Origin: Marichromatium purpuratum 984 | Lineage (GTDB): Bacteria > Pseudomonadota > Gammaproteobacteria > Chromatiales > Chromatiaceae | Length of the DNA: 64,000 bases | NCBI RefSeq assembly: GCF_000224005.2 | Contig: NZ_CP007031.1 | Span: 1,041,501 to 1,105,500 of the forward strand | Direction of reading: 5' to 3' | In this document: positions 19,742-30,296 of the stretch, piece by piece | Layout: every line of letters begins with the position of its first letter | Numbering within the stretch: position 1 is the stretch's first letter | Made by a program: the position numbers and the translations under genes | Notes under the pieces: model-generated | The model's input: only the letters and a program-made list of their open reading frames with translations | Told to the model about the DNA's origin: nothing | Database searches by the model: none

Positions 19742-20629
19742 ATGGCGATTACCGCGGCATTGGTGAAGGAACTGCGTGAGCGCACCGGCGCCGGCATGAT
19801 GGAGTGCAAGAAGGCGCTGGTTGAGAGCAACGGCGACATCGAGGCAGCCATCGAGGCGATGCGCAAGTCCGGCCAGGCAAAGGCGGCGAAGAAGTCCGGC
19901 CGTACCGCGGCCGAAGGCGTGGTGATGGTGGCCATCGCCGAGGACGGCAAGCGCGGCGTGCAGCTCGAGGTCAACTGCGAGACCGACTTCGTCGCCAAGG
20001 ACTCCAACTTCGAGGCCTTCGCCGAGGCCGCGGTGGCCACCGCGCTGAACAGCGACGCGGCCGATGTCGAGGCACTCTCCGCGCTGCCGCTCGCCGGTGA
20101 TGGTGAGACCACCGTCGAGGGCGCGCGTGCCGCGCTGGTGGCCAAGATCGGCGAGAACGTCCAGCTGCGTCGTCTGGTGCGTTTCGACGACGTCGAGGGC
20201 GCCCTCTACAGCTACAGCCATGGCGCGCGTATCGGCGTGGTGGTCGAGCTGGTCGGCGGTGACGCTACCCTGGGTCGCGACATCGCCATGCACGTGGCCG
20301 CCAGCAAGCCGTTGTGCGTGAGCGCCGAGCAGGTGCCCGCCGAGACCCTCGAGAAGGAGCGCGAGATCTTCAAGGCGCAGGCGCTCGAGAGCGGCAAGCC
20401 CGAGGCGATCGTCGAGAAGATCATCGAGGGTCGGGTGCGCAAGTACCTCGAAGAGATCACCCTGCTCGGTCAGGCCTTCGTCAAGGATCCCGACCAGTCG
20501 GTCGAGAAGCTGCTCAAGCAGGCCGGTGCCCAGGTGCGTCGTTTCTCGCGTGTCGAGGTCGGCGAGGGCATCGAGAAGAAGACCGAGAACTTCGCCGAAG
20601 AGGTGATGGCTCAGGTTCGCGGCAGCTGA
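19742..20629 (+). CDS. tsf: Translation elongation factor Ts
   Basis: EF-Ts is the nucleotide exchange factor for EF-Tu. The 295-residue product has the N-terminal UBA-like helix bundle with the [17 protein letters not shown] signature, the core TDFVAKD (EF-Tu-contacting), the second subdomain with HVAASKPL, and a C-terminal helical module ([18 protein letters not shown]). Start ATG at 19742 follows GGCGGCAGAGG. It lies downstream of the rpsB terminator and 73 bp ahead of pyrH. Confidence 0.97.
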   Translation: MAITAALVKELRERTGAGMMECKKALVESNGDIEAAIEAMRKSGQAKAAKKSGRTAAEGVVMVAIAEDGKRGVQLEVNCETDFVAKDSNFEAFAEAAVATALNSDAADVEALSALPLAGDGETTVEGARAALVAKIGENVQLRRLVRFDDVEGALYSYSHGARIGVVVELVGGDATLGRDIAMHVAASKPLCVSAEQVPAETLEKEREIFKAQALESGKPEAIVEKIIEGRVRKYLEEITLLGQAFVKDPDQSVEKLLKQAGAQVRRFSRVEVGEGIEKKTENFAEEVMAQVRGS

Positions 20630-20702
20630 TCGTCTGCTGTATCCTGACCGACATCGAAGAAACGCTTTCCCCCGACCGCAATCCTGACGAGGTATACCGG
20701 GC

Positions 20703-21431
20703 ATGACCGCCGCCGCCCCAGCCTATCGACGCATTCTCCTCAAACTCAGTGGTGAGGCGCTGATGGGTGGGGGGGCACACGGTATCGACCCAGATGTCCT
20801 CGAGCGTTTTGCGTGCGAGATCCGCGACCTGGTGGCCGATGGTGTCCAGGTCGCGCTCGTCATCGGTGGGGGCAACATCTTCCGTGGCGCCGGTTTGGCG
20901 GCGCGGGGGATGGATCGTGTCACCGGCGACCAGATGGGCATGCTGGCGACAGTGATGAACGCCTTGGCGATGCAGGATGCGCTCGAGCGCCTGGAAGTCT
21001 CTTCCCGGGTGATGTCGGCGCTGAAGATCAACCAGGTGTGTGAGGATTACATCCGTCGGCGCGCCATGCGCCACCTCGACAGGGGGCGGGTGGTGATCTT
21101 TGCCGCCGGGACCGGAAATCCGTTCTTCACCACCGATTCTGCGGCCAGTCTGCGCGCGATCGAGGTCGGCGCGGAGCTGCTGGTCAAGGCGACCAAGGTC
21201 GACGGCATCTACTCCGCCGACCCGGTCCAGCACCCCGACGCGGTCTTCTACAGCCGGATCAGCTACGATCAGGCGCTGCGCGAGGGTCTCAAGGTCATGG
21301 ATACGACGGCGATCGTGCTCTGTCGAGACCATGGAATGCCACTGCGTGTAATGAACATCAACGAGTCGGGTGCCCTGCTGCGGTTGGTCCGTGGCGAGGA
21401 CATCGGCTCGCTGGTCGTAAGCGGGAACTAA
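20703..21431 (+). CDS. pyrH: Uridylate kinase (UMP kinase)
   Basis: PyrH phosphorylates UMP to UDP and belongs to the amino-acid-kinase fold. The product is 242 residues with [11 protein letters not shown] at the N-terminus, the [10 protein letters not shown] loop, the [15 protein letters not shown] segment and [13 protein letters not shown]. Its stop is one base from the frr ATG region (frr starts at 21433), so the two are tightly coupled. Confidence 0.97.
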   Translation: MTAAAPAYRRILLKLSGEALMGGGAHGIDPDVLERFACEIRDLVADGVQVALVIGGGNIFRGAGLAARGMDRVTGDQMGMLATVMNALAMQDALERLEVSSRVMSALKINQVCEDYIRRRAMRHLDRGRVVIFAAGTGNPFFTTDSAASLRAIEVGAELLVKATKVDGIYSADPVQHPDAVFYSRISYDQALREGLKVMDTTAIVLCRDHGMPLRVMNINESGALLRLVRGEDIGSLVVSGN

Positions 21432-21432
21432 C

Positions 21433-21990
21433 ATGATCGACGATATCAAGAAAGACGCTGCAGAACGCATGGCCAAGAGCGTCGAGGCGCTGTCGCACGA
21501 GTTGGCGAAGATTCGCACCGGTCGTGCCCACCCCTCGCTGCTCGATCACGTCATGGTCTCCTACTACGGCTCCGACGTGCCGATCCGCCAGGTCGCCAAC
21601 ATCAACGCCGAGGACTCCCGCACCCTGAGCGTGGTGCCCTGGGAGAAGAACCTGGTGCAGGCGATCGAGAAGGCGATCATGCAGTCCGATCTCGGTCTCA
21701 ACCCGAATTCCGCCGGCACCGTGATCCGCGTGCCGATGCCGCCGCTCACCGAAGAGCGTCGTCGCGACCTGATCAAGGTTGCTCGCAGCGAGGCCGAGCA
21801 GGCGCGGGTGGCGATCCGCAACATCCGCCGCGACGCCAACAACGAACTCAAGGAGCTGGTCAAAGAGAAGATGATCTCCGAGGACGACGAACGTCGTGGT
21901 CAGGAGATCGTGCAGAAGCTCACCGACCAGAACGTCAAAGAGATCGACGTCGTCCTCGCCGAGAAGGAAGAGGATCTGATGTCGATCTGA
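21433..21990 (+). CDS. frr: Ribosome recycling factor
   Basis: RRF splits post-termination ribosomes together with EF-G. The 185-residue product has the typical opening ([18 protein letters not shown]), the [13 protein letters not shown] motif, the [16 protein letters not shown] hinge region and a C-terminal helix ending in KEEDLMSI. It starts 2 bp after the pyrH stop. Confidence 0.97.
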   Translation: MIDDIKKDAAERMAKSVEALSHELAKIRTGRAHPSLLDHVMVSYYGSDVPIRQVANINAEDSRTLSVVPWEKNLVQAIEKAIMQSDLGLNPNSAGTVIRVPMPPLTEERRRDLIKVARSEAEQARVAIRNIRRDANNELKELVKEKMISEDDERRGQEIVQKLTDQNVKEIDVVLAEKEEDLMSI

Positions 21991-22001
21991 CCAGGGGCAC
22001 G

Positions 22002-22811
22002 GTGCCAGCCTGTTCAAGTATTGTGGAAACTGCAACGTCTCCCGGCGTCGTCGCCGCTCCCGAGACCCCGGTGCCCGCTCATGTCGCCATCATCATGGAC
22101 GGCAACGGGCGCTGGGCAAAGCGGCGAGGGATGCCGCGTACAGCTGGTCACCGCGAGGGCGTCAAGAGTGTGCGTGCGGTGGTCGAGGAGGGCGTGCGCC
22201 GGGGGATCGGAACCCTCACGCTGTTCGCCTTCAGCAGTGAGAACTGGCGCCGCCCGCCCTCCGAGGTCAACATCCTCATGGAGCTGTTCATGAGTGCGCT
22301 GCGCGGCGAGGTCCGGCGTCTGCACGAGCACGATGTGCGGTTGCGGGTGATCGGCGAGCGCACCGCCTTCTCCGAGCGGCTCCAGCAACGCATCGCCGAG
22401 GCCGAGCGGCTGACCGCCGACAACGCCGGCCTCAACCTGCAGGTGGCGGCCAACTATGGTGGGCGCTGGGACATCACCCGCGCCGCGCGTCAACTGGTCG
22501 CCGATGTCCAGGCCGGGGTGATCGCCCCCGAGGCGATTGACGAGGCGGCACTCGCCGATCGCCTGTCCTTTCCCGATCTCCCCGAGCCCGACCTCTTCAT
22601 CCGTACCGGTGGCGAGCAGCGTCTGAGCAACTTCATGCTCTGGCAGTCGGCCTACTCGGAACTCTTTTTCAGTCCGGTGCTGTGGCCGGACTTCGATGCC
22701 TCGGCCTTTGCTGAGGCGCTCGATTTCTACGCCGGCCGCCAGCGCCGTTTCGGCCGCACCGGTGAGCAGGTCGAGGCACTGAACGCGGTCGGCCGTTATG
22801 GACGGGGTTGA
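22002..22811 (+). CDS. uppS: Undecaprenyl diphosphate synthase
   Basis: UppS makes the C55 lipid carrier for cell-wall synthesis by cis-prenyl condensation. The catalytic Asp lies in AIIMDGNGRWAKRRG (Asp33), followed by GHREG, the FAFSSENWRRP segment and the PDLFIRTGGEQRLSNF C-terminal signature. I use the GTG at 22002; a GTG at 22023 would shorten the poorly conserved N-terminus by seven residues and cannot be excluded. The end overlaps cdsA by 14 bp. Confidence 0.95.
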   Translation: MPACSSIVETATSPGVVAAPETPVPAHVAIIMDGNGRWAKRRGMPRTAGHREGVKSVRAVVEEGVRRGIGTLTLFAFSSENWRRPPSEVNILMELFMSALRGEVRRLHEHDVRLRVIGERTAFSERLQQRIAEAERLTADNAGLNLQVAANYGGRWDITRAARQLVADVQAGVIAPEAIDEAALADRLSFPDLPEPDLFIRTGGEQRLSNFMLWQSAYSELFFSPVLWPDFDASAFAEALDFYAGRQRRFGRTGEQVEALNAVGRYGRG

Positions 22812-23646
22812 TTGCATGGCCGTTGCACCCATGAGCGCGCTGCGCAAGCGCACACTCACCGCGCTGGCGCTGGTCCCGCTGGTCATCGGCGCGGTGTTGT
22901 GGCTGCCGACGTCGCTGTTCGCGCTGGTCCTGGGCGGGGCGATCGGGGTCGGCGCCTGGGAGTGGGCGGCCCTTGCCGGCGTCACCGATCGACGCTCGCG
23001 GGCGCTCTACCCGCTGCTCGTGGCTGGCGCCATGGTGCCGCTCTGGTCATATCCCCAGGGGCTGCTCTGGCTCGCCGTCGTCAGTGCGCTGTGGTGGCTG
23101 TGGCAGGCCCGGCGACTGTTGTCGATGCGTAGCATCGCCCCGGCCTCCGGCATCGATGGACGGCTGCTGGCCGTCGGGCTGCTGGTGCTGGTCGCGCCCT
23201 GGGCCGCGCTGGTGACGTTGCACGATGCCGCTGGTGGACCGGCGCTGGTGCTCTTCCTGCTCTTCGTCATTTGGAGTGCCGACACCGGCGCTTACTTCAC
23301 CGGTCGGCGCTGGGGGCGGACCAAGCTCGCGCCGGTGCTCAGCCCCGGCAAGACACGCGCCGGCGTCTACGGCGGCGTCCTAGGGGCGGTGCTGTGCGCG
23401 TTGGTGTTCGCCTGGCTCCAGGGGCTCGCGCCGCTGCATGGGCTCCTGCTGTTGTTGATCAGTGCCGCAACCGCGCTGATCTCGGTGGCCGGGGATCTCT
23501 ACGAAAGCCTGCTCAAGCGCCGTCGTGGCGTGAAGGACTCGGGCCAGCTCCTGCCCGGTCACGGAGGCATGCTCGATCGCATCGACAGCCTGACCGCGGC
23601 CGCGCCCCTGTTCCTGTTGGGCACCACCTTGATCGGAGTTCGATAA
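22798..23646 (+). CDS. cdsA: Phosphatidate cytidylyltransferase
   Basis: CdsA forms CDP-diacylglycerol from phosphatidate and CTP in the inner membrane. The 282-residue protein has about eight hydrophobic segments and the family signature near the C-terminus: a GD-LYESLLKRRRGVKDSGQLLPGHGGMLDRIDS block (split here for length; about 23490-23590). The start could be ATG 22798, 22816 or 22831; the first overlaps uppS. dxr follows immediately. Confidence 0.94.
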   Translation: MDGVDCMAVAPMSALRKRTLTALALVPLVIGAVLWLPTSLFALVLGGAIGVGAWEWAALAGVTDRRSRALYPLLVAGAMVPLWSYPQGLLWLAVVSALWWLWQARRLLSMRSIAPASGIDGRLLAVGLLVLVAPWAALVTLHDAAGGPALVLFLLFVIWSADTGAYFTGRRWGRTKLAPVLSPGKTRAGVYGGVLGAVLCALVFAWLQGLAPLHGLLLLLISAATALISVAGDLYESLLKRRRGVKDSGQLLPGHGGMLDRIDSLTAAAPLFLLGTTLIGVR

Positions 23647-24834
23647 GTGATAGGCGTGACCGTACTTGGTTCGACGGGTTCGATCGGTGTCAGCACCCTC
23701 GATGTGCTCGCCCGCCATCCCGACCGTTTCCGGGCCGTGGCCCTGACCGCCAACACCGACGCCGAGCGCATGGCCGAGCAGTGTCGCGCGCACCGTCCGC
23801 TGTTCGCGGTGATGGTCGATCCCACGGCCGCCGCGCGGTTGCGCGTGCTGCTCGCCGACATGCCCGGCCGCCCCGAGGTGCTCGAGGGGGTCGAGGGGCT
23901 CGAGCAGGTCGCGGCGATGCCTGAGGCCGACTCTGTGATGGCCGCCATCGTCGGTGCCGCCGGGTTGCGTCCCACCCTGGCTGCCGCGCGTGTCGGCAAG
24001 CGGGTGCTGCTCGCCAACAAGGAGTCGCTGGTGGTCGCCGGCGCCTTGCTGATGCAGGCCGTCGCCGACAGCGGCGCCGAGCTGCTGCCGATCGACAGCG
24101 AGCACAACGCCATCTTCCAGTGTCTGCCGGCGAACTTCGCCGATGGACTCGAACGCGTCGGCGTCGAGCGCATCCTGCTCACCGCCTCGGGCGGCCCCTT
24201 CCGCGAGTGGCCGCTGGAGCGGCTCGCCGACGTCACCCCCGAGCAGGCTTGCGCTCACCCGACCTGGGAGATGGGGCGCAAGATCTCGGTCGATTCGGCG
24301 ACCATGATGAACAAGGGGCTGGAGGTGATCGAGGCCTGCTGGCTGTTCGGTACCGATACCAGTCATATCCAGGTGGTGGTGCATCCGCAGAGCATGATCC
24401 ACTCGCTGGTGCAGTACGCCGACGGTTCGGTGCTCGCCGAACTCGGCAACCCCGACATGCGTACCCCGATTGCTCATGCCATGGCCTGGCCCGAGCGCTT
24501 CGCCTCGGGGGTCGAGCCGCTCGATCTGTTCGCCGTCGCCCGGCTCGATTTCCAGGCCCCGGACTTCGAGCGCTTCCCCTGTCTGGCGCTGGCCTTCCAG
24601 GCCGCTGAGCAGGGTGGGACTGCGCCGGCGGTGCTCAATGCCGCCAACGAGGTCGCGGTCGCGGCCTTCCTCGATCGGCGCGTCGACTTCCAGGGGATCG
24701 CCGCGGTCGTCGGCGGTACCCTCGAGGCCATGCCCAACGAGGCCGTCGCCGGGCGCGACGTCGACTTCCTGCTCGATGTCGACCAGCGTGCGCGGGCGTG
24801 TGCGGAACGCTTCGTGCGGCAGCGGGTCAGTTAG
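23647..24834 (+). CDS. dxr: 1-deoxy-D-xylulose 5-phosphate reductoisomerase
   Basis: Dxr converts DXP to MEP, the committed step of non-mevalonate isoprenoid synthesis. The 395-residue product has an N-terminal NADPH fold ([16 protein letters not shown]), the LANKESLV motif, the metal-binding [12 protein letters not shown] block and the flexible loop region with ASGGPFRE. Translation starts at a GTG immediately after the cdsA TAA. Confidence 0.97.
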   Translation: MIGVTVLGSTGSIGVSTLDVLARHPDRFRAVALTANTDAERMAEQCRAHRPLFAVMVDPTAAARLRVLLADMPGRPEVLEGVEGLEQVAAMPEADSVMAAIVGAAGLRPTLAAARVGKRVLLANKESLVVAGALLMQAVADSGAELLPIDSEHNAIFQCLPANFADGLERVGVERILLTASGGPFREWPLERLADVTPEQACAHPTWEMGRKISVDSATMMNKGLEVIEACWLFGTDTSHIQVVVHPQSMIHSLVQYADGSVLAELGNPDMRTPIAHAMAWPERFASGVEPLDLFAVARLDFQAPDFERFPCLALAFQAAEQGGTAPAVLNAANEVAVAAFLDRRVDFQGIAAVVGGTLEAMPNEAVAGRDVDFLLDVDQRARACAERFVRQRVS

Positions 24835-24840
24835 TCCGTC

Positions 24841-26205
24841 ATGGACATGCTCTTCACCGTCATCGCCTTCGTCGTTGCCCTCGGCATCCTCATCTCGGTG
24901 CACGAGTTCGGTCATTTCTGGGTCGCCCGGCGTCTCGGCATCAAGGTGCTGCGCTTCTCCATCGGCTTCGGTCGTCCGCTGCTGACCTGGCAGCGCTCGC
25001 CGGACGACACCGAGTACGTGCTCGCCGCGTTGCCACTCGGTGGCTATGTGCGCATGCTCGACGAGACCGAGGACGAGGTCCCCGAGCGCGAACTGCATCG
25101 CGCCTTCAACCGCCAGCCGCTGTGGAAGCGGGTGGCGGTGGTCTCGGCCGGCCCGTTCTCCAACCTGCTGTTCGCGGTGCTGGTGTACTGGGCGCTGTTT
25201 CTCGGAGGCGATGTCGGTCTGCGTCCGCTGATCGGCGAGGTCGAGCCGACGAGTGTGGCCGCCGAGGCCGGTTTCGTGTCGGGTGACGAGCTGGTACGGG
25301 TCGGTGACCGCCCGGTGCGTAGTTGGGAGGAGGCGCTGTTCGCGCTGACGGCCGAGGCGCTCGACGGCGAGCCGATCACCATCGGGGTTCGCGATGCCGA
25401 TCAGGTCTCGCACGAGCGCGTGCTGCCGGGCGAGGCGCTGGCCGGCATCGCCGAGTCACCCGATCTGGTCGAGCGTCTGGGGCTTGCGCCGCAGCGCCCG
25501 GCGCTGCCGCCGGTGGTCGGCCGTCTGGTGCCCGGCGAGCCGGCCGAGCAGGCCGGGTTGGCCGTCGGTGATCGTATCCTCGCCGCCGACGGTACCGCGG
25601 TGACACGTTGGCGTGACTGGGTCGCACTGGTGCGTGAACGACCGCGCCAGCCGATCACGCTGGAGGTCGAGCGCGGCGCTGGCGAGCGGGTGACGCTCGA
25701 GATCGTGCCGCGCGCGCTTGTCGAGGGCGAGCACACGGTGGGCCGGATCGGCGCCGGGGTGGACGTCCCCGACGACCTGATGGCCGACTACCGGGTGGAG
25801 ATCCATCATGACCCGCTCGAGGCCCTGGTGCGCGCCGGCGACAAGACGCTCGACACCAGTCTGATGATCTTCAAGGTGATCGGGCGCATGCTCGTCGGTC
25901 AAGCCTCGGTCGAGAACCTCAGTGGCCCCATCGCCATCGCCGAGACCGCCGGGCGTACTGCCAGTCACGGACTCGAGTCCTTTGCCAAGTTCCTGGCGAT
26001 GTTGAGCATCAGTCTCGGCGTGCTCAATCTGTTGCCGATTCCGCTGCTCGACGGTGGCCACCTGGTCTACTACCTGATCGAGGGGGTCAAGGGCAGTCCG
26101 CTCTCGGAGACGGCGCTGGCCAATGCCCAGCGGGTCGGCTTGGTGCTGATCGTCGGGCTGATGGTGCTCGCCTTCTACGTCGATCTGTCCCGGCTCTTGG
26201 GCTAG
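24841..26205 (+). CDS. rseP: Regulator of sigma-E protease RseP (site-2 protease)
   Basis: This inner-membrane zinc metalloprotease performs the second cut in anti-sigma-E release. Of its 454 residues, the N-terminal helix contains HEFGH (His21, Glu22, His25), two PDZ domains follow (about 110-310), and the third Zn ligand is in the LLDGGH motif near the C-terminus, with four predicted membrane segments. It is directly upstream of bamA, as in the standard gammaproteobacterial order. Confidence 0.96.
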   Translation: MDMLFTVIAFVVALGILISVHEFGHFWVARRLGIKVLRFSIGFGRPLLTWQRSPDDTEYVLAALPLGGYVRMLDETEDEVPERELHRAFNRQPLWKRVAVVSAGPFSNLLFAVLVYWALFLGGDVGLRPLIGEVEPTSVAAEAGFVSGDELVRVGDRPVRSWEEALFALTAEALDGEPITIGVRDADQVSHERVLPGEALAGIAESPDLVERLGLAPQRPALPPVVGRLVPGEPAEQAGLAVGDRILAADGTAVTRWRDWVALVRERPRQPITLEVERGAGERVTLEIVPRALVEGEHTVGRIGAGVDVPDDLMADYRVEIHHDPLEALVRAGDKTLDTSLMIFKVIGRMLVGQASVENLSGPIAIAETAGRTASHGLESFAKFLAMLSISLGVLNLLPIPLLDGGHLVYYLIEGVKGSPLSETALANAQRVGLVLIVGLMVLAFYVDLSRLLG

Positions 26206-26226
26206 ACACAGCCGATCCCTTATACT
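26197..26226 (+). promoter_or_regulatory. Possible sigma-70 promoter for bamA
   Basis: TTGGGC (26197-26202) and TATACT (26221-26226) are separated by 18 bp and lie about 58 bp before the bamA start. The -35 sits over the last codons of rseP. It could supply bamA-skp-lpxD transcription independently of the upstream superoperon. Confidence 0.5.
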
Positions 26227-26283
26227 GGCGCCTCTCGACCGTCGACTGCGTCGCACACTCGGCTCGATCCAGAGGACTCTCTC

Positions 26284-28614
26284 TTGCGCGCGATATCTCC
26301 GAATCCACGCGGCCGCGTCCGGCGTCCGACCCTGCTGTTCGCCCTGTTGCTGGCGTTCCCTCTCTCGGCGCTGGCCGAGGTGTTCCAGATTGCCGACATC
26401 CGTGTCGAGGGGCTGCAGCGTATCGCTCCCGGCACGGTGTTCAACTATCTGCCGGTCCAGGTCGGTGATACCGTCGGTGACGGTGTCACCGGCGGCATCA
26501 TCCGCTCGCTCTATCGCACCGGTTTCTTCGACGACGTCCGCGTCGAGCGCGATGGCAACGTGTTGGTGCTCTGGGTGCGCGAGCGTCCGGCGATTGCCGA
26601 GATCGAGATCGTCGGCAACAAGGACATCGAGACCGAGGCGCTCGACTCCGCGCTCGCCGACATCGGCCTCAAGGAAGGGCGGGTGTTCAACCGCTCGGTG
26701 CTCGATCGTATCGAGCAGGAGTTGGAGCGGCAGTACTTCGCGCGTGGCAAGTACGGCGTGCTGGTGCAGTCGACCGTCTCGCCGCTCGAGCGCAACCGGG
26801 TGGCAGTGCGCATCGAGATCACCGAGGGGCTGACCGCGCGCATCAAGCAGATCAACATCATCGGCAACGATGCCTTCAGCGAGAAGGCGCTGCGCAAGCA
26901 GTTCGAGCTGGGGCCGACACGCTGGAGTTCGTTCTACTCGAAGAACGACCAGTACTCCAAGCAGAAGCTCGCCGGTGATCTGGAGCGGTTGCGCGCCTTC
27001 TATCTCGATCGTGGCTACATCAAGTTCGAGATCAAGTCGACCCAGGTCTCGATCAGCGCCGACAAGAAGGAGATCTATGTCACCGTCGTCATCGACGAGG
27101 GCGATCCCTACCGCATCAGCGACATCCAGCTCGCCGGCGAGCCCTCGGTGCCGACCGAGAAGCTCTTCCCGCTGATCGAACTCAAGCGCGGCGAGTTGTT
27201 CTCGCGCAAGCATGTCACCGAGAGCGCCGAGCGCATCTCCAACCTGCTCGGCGACGAGGGCTACGCCTTCGCCAACGTCAACACCGTGCCCGAGATCGAC
27301 GAGGCGTCGCACGAGGTGGCGGTGACTTTCTTCGTCGACCCGGGCAAGCGCGTCTATGTCCGCCGCGTCAACATGAAGGGCAACACCCGCACCCGTGACG
27401 AGGTGCTGCGTCGCGAAATGCGCCAGCTCGAGACCGCCTGGTTCTCCGCCGACCTGGTGCGCAAGTCGCGCGAGCGGTTGCAGCGGCTCGGTTATTTCGA
27501 TGATGTCAGCATCGAGACCCCGCCGGTTGCGGGCTCGCCCGATCAGGTCGACGTCGACGTCACCGTCGAGGAGAAGCCCGCGGGCAACCTCGCCGCCGGT
27601 ATCGGTTTCTCGCAGTCGCAGGGCATTCTGCTCAACGCCAGCGTCACCCAGAACAACTTCCTCGGCACCGGCAAGCGGGTGGGGCTGGCTTTCAATACCA
27701 GCACCGCCAACCGTCGCTATCAGCTCGCCTACACCAATCCGTACTACACGGTCGATGGCATCAGTCGCGGTTTCAACCTCTCCTACCAGGAAACCGACTT
27801 CGACGAGCTGATCGGCGCCGATTATTCCACCGACGTGGGCATTGCCGGCTTCTCCTTCGGCTTGCCGATCTCCGATATCAGTCGCGCCGGACTCGGTCTG
27901 CGCTATCAGTACACCGACTTCTCCCCGGGCGAGTCGGAGCTGGCCGAGGAATTCGTCGCGCGCAACGGGCACACCTTCAACGACTTCGTGCTCTCGGCCA
28001 ACTATTCCAGCGACTCGCGTGACACGGCGCTGTTCCCGACCCGTGGCTCGTTGCGCACCCTGCGTGCCGAGATCGCCCTGCCGGGCAGTGATCTGGAGTA
28101 CTACAAGCTGACCTACAAGGAGCGGCTCTACGTCCCCCTGACCTCGCGCTTCGTGTTCTCGCTGAGCGGCGACCTCGCCTACGGTGACGGCTACGGCGAG
28201 ATCGACTACCTGCCCTTCTTTGAAAACTTCTACGCCGGTGGTCCGCGTTCGGTGCGTGGCTGGCAGGCCAACACCCTCGGTCCGCGCGAGCTGAGCACCA
28301 ACGACCCGGTCGGCGGTAATCTCAAGCTGGTCGGCAGCATCGAGCTGTTCGCCCCGCCGCCGGTCGGCGGCGATTTCGAGAAGACGCTGCGTCTCGGCGC
28401 CTTCTTCGACTTCGGTAACGTCTGGCTGACCGATGACTCCTCGCTGGTCGACAACACCGGCTTCGACCTCGGCGACCTGCGCTACTCGGCCGGTCTGTCG
28501 GTGAGCTGGCTCTCGCCGGTCGGGGCGCTGTCGGTGAGCATCGCCTATCCGCTCAATGAGAAGGATGGCGACGAGACCCAGGTGTTCCAGTTCGGGTTCG
28601 GTCAGACCTTCTGA
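26284..28614 (+). CDS. bamA: Outer membrane protein assembly factor BamA
   Basis: BamA is the central component of the beta-barrel assembly machine. The 776-residue protein has a signal peptide (cleavage near SALA-EVF), five POTRA domains (about 30-430; the first reads FQIADIRVEGLQRI) and a 16-stranded barrel with the VRGW motif of loop 6 (GGPRSVRGWQANTLGP). It ends in a C-terminal Phe, the BAM recognition signal. It starts at TTG behind AGAGGA, 7 nt away. Confidence 0.97.
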   Translation: MRAISPNPRGRVRRPTLLFALLLAFPLSALAEVFQIADIRVEGLQRIAPGTVFNYLPVQVGDTVGDGVTGGIIRSLYRTGFFDDVRVERDGNVLVLWVRERPAIAEIEIVGNKDIETEALDSALADIGLKEGRVFNRSVLDRIEQELERQYFARGKYGVLVQSTVSPLERNRVAVRIEITEGLTARIKQINIIGNDAFSEKALRKQFELGPTRWSSFYSKNDQYSKQKLAGDLERLRAFYLDRGYIKFEIKSTQVSISADKKEIYVTVVIDEGDPYRISDIQLAGEPSVPTEKLFPLIELKRGELFSRKHVTESAERISNLLGDEGYAFANVNTVPEIDEASHEVAVTFFVDPGKRVYVRRVNMKGNTRTRDEVLRREMRQLETAWFSADLVRKSRERLQRLGYFDDVSIETPPVAGSPDQVDVDVTVEEKPAGNLAAGIGFSQSQGILLNASVTQNNFLGTGKRVGLAFNTSTANRRYQLAYTNPYYTVDGISRGFNLSYQETDFDELIGADYSTDVGIAGFSFGLPISDISRAGLGLRYQYTDFSPGESELAEEFVARNGHTFNDFVLSANYSSDSRDTALFPTRGSLRTLRAEIALPGSDLEYYKLTYKERLYVPLTSRFVFSLSGDLAYGDGYGEIDYLPFFENFYAGGPRSVRGWQANTLGPRELSTNDPVGGNLKLVGSIELFAPPPVGGDFEKTLRLGAFFDFGNVWLTDDSSLVDNTGFDLGDLRYSAGLSVSWLSPVGALSVSIAYPLNEKDGDETQVFQFGFGQTF

Positions 28615-28631
28615 TCCAGGGGAGGGTACCC

Positions 28632-29156
28632 GTGAATTTTCGTCTCATCGTCTCGACGCTCCTGCTGCTGGGCGCCACCACCCAGGCGCTGGCCGAGGAC
28701 GCCGTCGAGGGCTACCGCATCGCGGTGGTCGACCCCAACCGGGTGGTCGAACAGTCGCCCCAGTACGATGCTGCGGGCGATGCCCTGCAGCGTGAACTCG
28801 AGGAGCGCGAACGCACCCTGCGTGAACAGCAGGAGCAGGTCGCCGCGTTGCAGCGCAAGCTCGAGCGCGACGGTGCGCTGATGAGCGAGAGCGAGCTACA
28901 GCGGTTGCAGAACGACATCCGTAGCCGCACCCGCAAACTGAAATACGCCCGCGACGAGTTCCAGGAAGACTTCGTGCTGCGCCAGAACGAGCTGCGCACC
29001 AAGCTGGCTCGCCAGGTCCAGGAGGTGGTGGTCGAGTTGGCCAAGGAGCAGGAGATCGATCTGGTGATCACCGAGGGCGTGGTCTATTTCAGCGATCGTA
29101 TCGATATCTCCGATCTGGTCATCGAACGCCTCAAGGCGGAGTTTGAAAAACGGTGA
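28632..29156 (+). CDS. skp: Periplasmic chaperone Skp/OmpH
   Basis: Skp holds unfolded outer-membrane proteins in the periplasm. The 174-residue product begins with a GTG and a signal peptide (cleavage near ALA-EDA). The body (YRIAVVDPNRVVEQSPQYD) is the conserved base, then two long charged helices (about residues 45-130) form the tentacles. It sits 17 bp after bamA and 40 bp before lpxD. Confidence 0.94.
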   Translation: MNFRLIVSTLLLLGATTQALAEDAVEGYRIAVVDPNRVVEQSPQYDAAGDALQRELEERERTLREQQEQVAALQRKLERDGALMSESELQRLQNDIRSRTRKLKYARDEFQEDFVLRQNELRTKLARQVQEVVVELAKEQEIDLVITEGVVYFSDRIDISDLVIERLKAEFEKR

Positions 29157-29196
29157 CCGACGCCTTGCGCGCGCCGGCCGCTCATGAGGTAATCCC

Positions 29197-30243
29197 TTGG
29201 AAATCAGTCTGAAAGAACTCGCGGCGCGCCTCGGCGTGCCCGTGCGTGGTGATGGCGCCGTCCGTCTCGCGCGTGTCGCCCGGCTGACCGACGCGACCCC
29301 GGACAGCCTGAGCTTTCTCGGCGACCGCAAGTACCGCCGCCATCTCACCGAGACTCGCGCCGGCGCGGTGATCCTCACCGAGACCGACGCCGAGCACGCC
29401 ACGGTGCCGGTGCTGATCAGCGACAACCCTTATCTCACATTTGCCCGTGCCGCGCGCATCCTCCATCCGCGTGATCCGGTCGTCGGTGGCGTGCATCCGA
29501 GTGCGGTCGTCGACCCCGCCGCGCGGATCGACCCCGGCGCCTGGATCGGTCCGCTCTCCGTGGTCGAGGCCGAGGCCGAAATCGGTCCCGGGGTCTTCGT
29601 CGGGCCGAGCTGCGTGATCGGGCGTGGCGTGCGCGTCGGCGCCGAGTCGCGCCTGGTCGCTCGGGTCACCCTGTGTGAGGGGACGGTGATCGGTGCGCGG
29701 GCGCTGCTCCATCCCGGCGCGGTGATCGGGCGCGAGGGCTTCGGTTTCGCCAAGGACGGCGAGCGCTGGGAGCGCATCCCCCAGGTCGGGCGGGTGGTGC
29801 TCGGCGATGACGTCGAGATCGGCGCCAACACCTCGGTCGATCGCGGCGCGATCGGCGACACCCGAATCGGCGACGGGGTCAAGCTGGATAATCACATCCA
29901 GATCGGCCACAACGTCGAAATTGGCGACAATACCGCCATCGCCGCCAACACCGGGATCTCGGGCTCGACCCGGATCGGGCGCAACTGCACCGTCGCCGGG
30001 GCCGTCGGCATGGCCGGCCACCTCGAGATCGGCGACAACGTGCACTTCACCGGGATGGCCATGGTCACCCGCTCCTTCCCCGAACCCGGGCTCTACAGCA
30101 GCGGCATCCCGGCGATGCCGAGCGCGGATTGGCGGCGTAACGTGGCGCGCTTCAGACACCTCGACGAGCTGACGCGCCGAGTCAAACAGCTAGAGACACA
30201 CATCGAAACAATGAAACAGACAACAGGGCAGGGGGATTGCTAA
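29197..30243 (+). CDS. lpxD: UDP-3-O-(3-hydroxyacyl)glucosamine N-acyltransferase
   Basis: LpxD adds the second acyl chain in lipid A synthesis. The 348-residue protein has an N-terminal uridine-binding domain (through about residue 95), then a left-handed beta-helix with the catalytic His in [15 protein letters not shown], and a C-terminal helix. It starts with TTG behind GAGGT (6 nt spacing). Its TAA overlaps a possible ATG for fabZ. Confidence 0.96.
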   Translation: MEISLKELAARLGVPVRGDGAVRLARVARLTDATPDSLSFLGDRKYRRHLTETRAGAVILTETDAEHATVPVLISDNPYLTFARAARILHPRDPVVGGVHPSAVVDPAARIDPGAWIGPLSVVEAEAEIGPGVFVGPSCVIGRGVRVGAESRLVARVTLCEGTVIGARALLHPGAVIGREGFGFAKDGERWERIPQVGRVVLGDDVEIGANTSVDRGAIGDTRIGDGVKLDNHIQIGHNVEIGDNTAIAANTGISGSTRIGRNCTVAGAVGMAGHLEIGDNVHFTGMAMVTRSFPEPGLYSSGIPAMPSADWRRNVARFRHLDELTRRVKQLETHIETMKQTTGQGDC

Positions 30244-30296
30244 TGGCGGGATCTCAGGTTGTGGCGGATTCCGCGCAGACGCAGGAAGCGGGCAAG

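Noticed and set aside
25456-27972. 838-codon open frame antisense to rseP and bamA
   Set aside because: Mirror of conserved coding sequence; no domain or plausible start signal.
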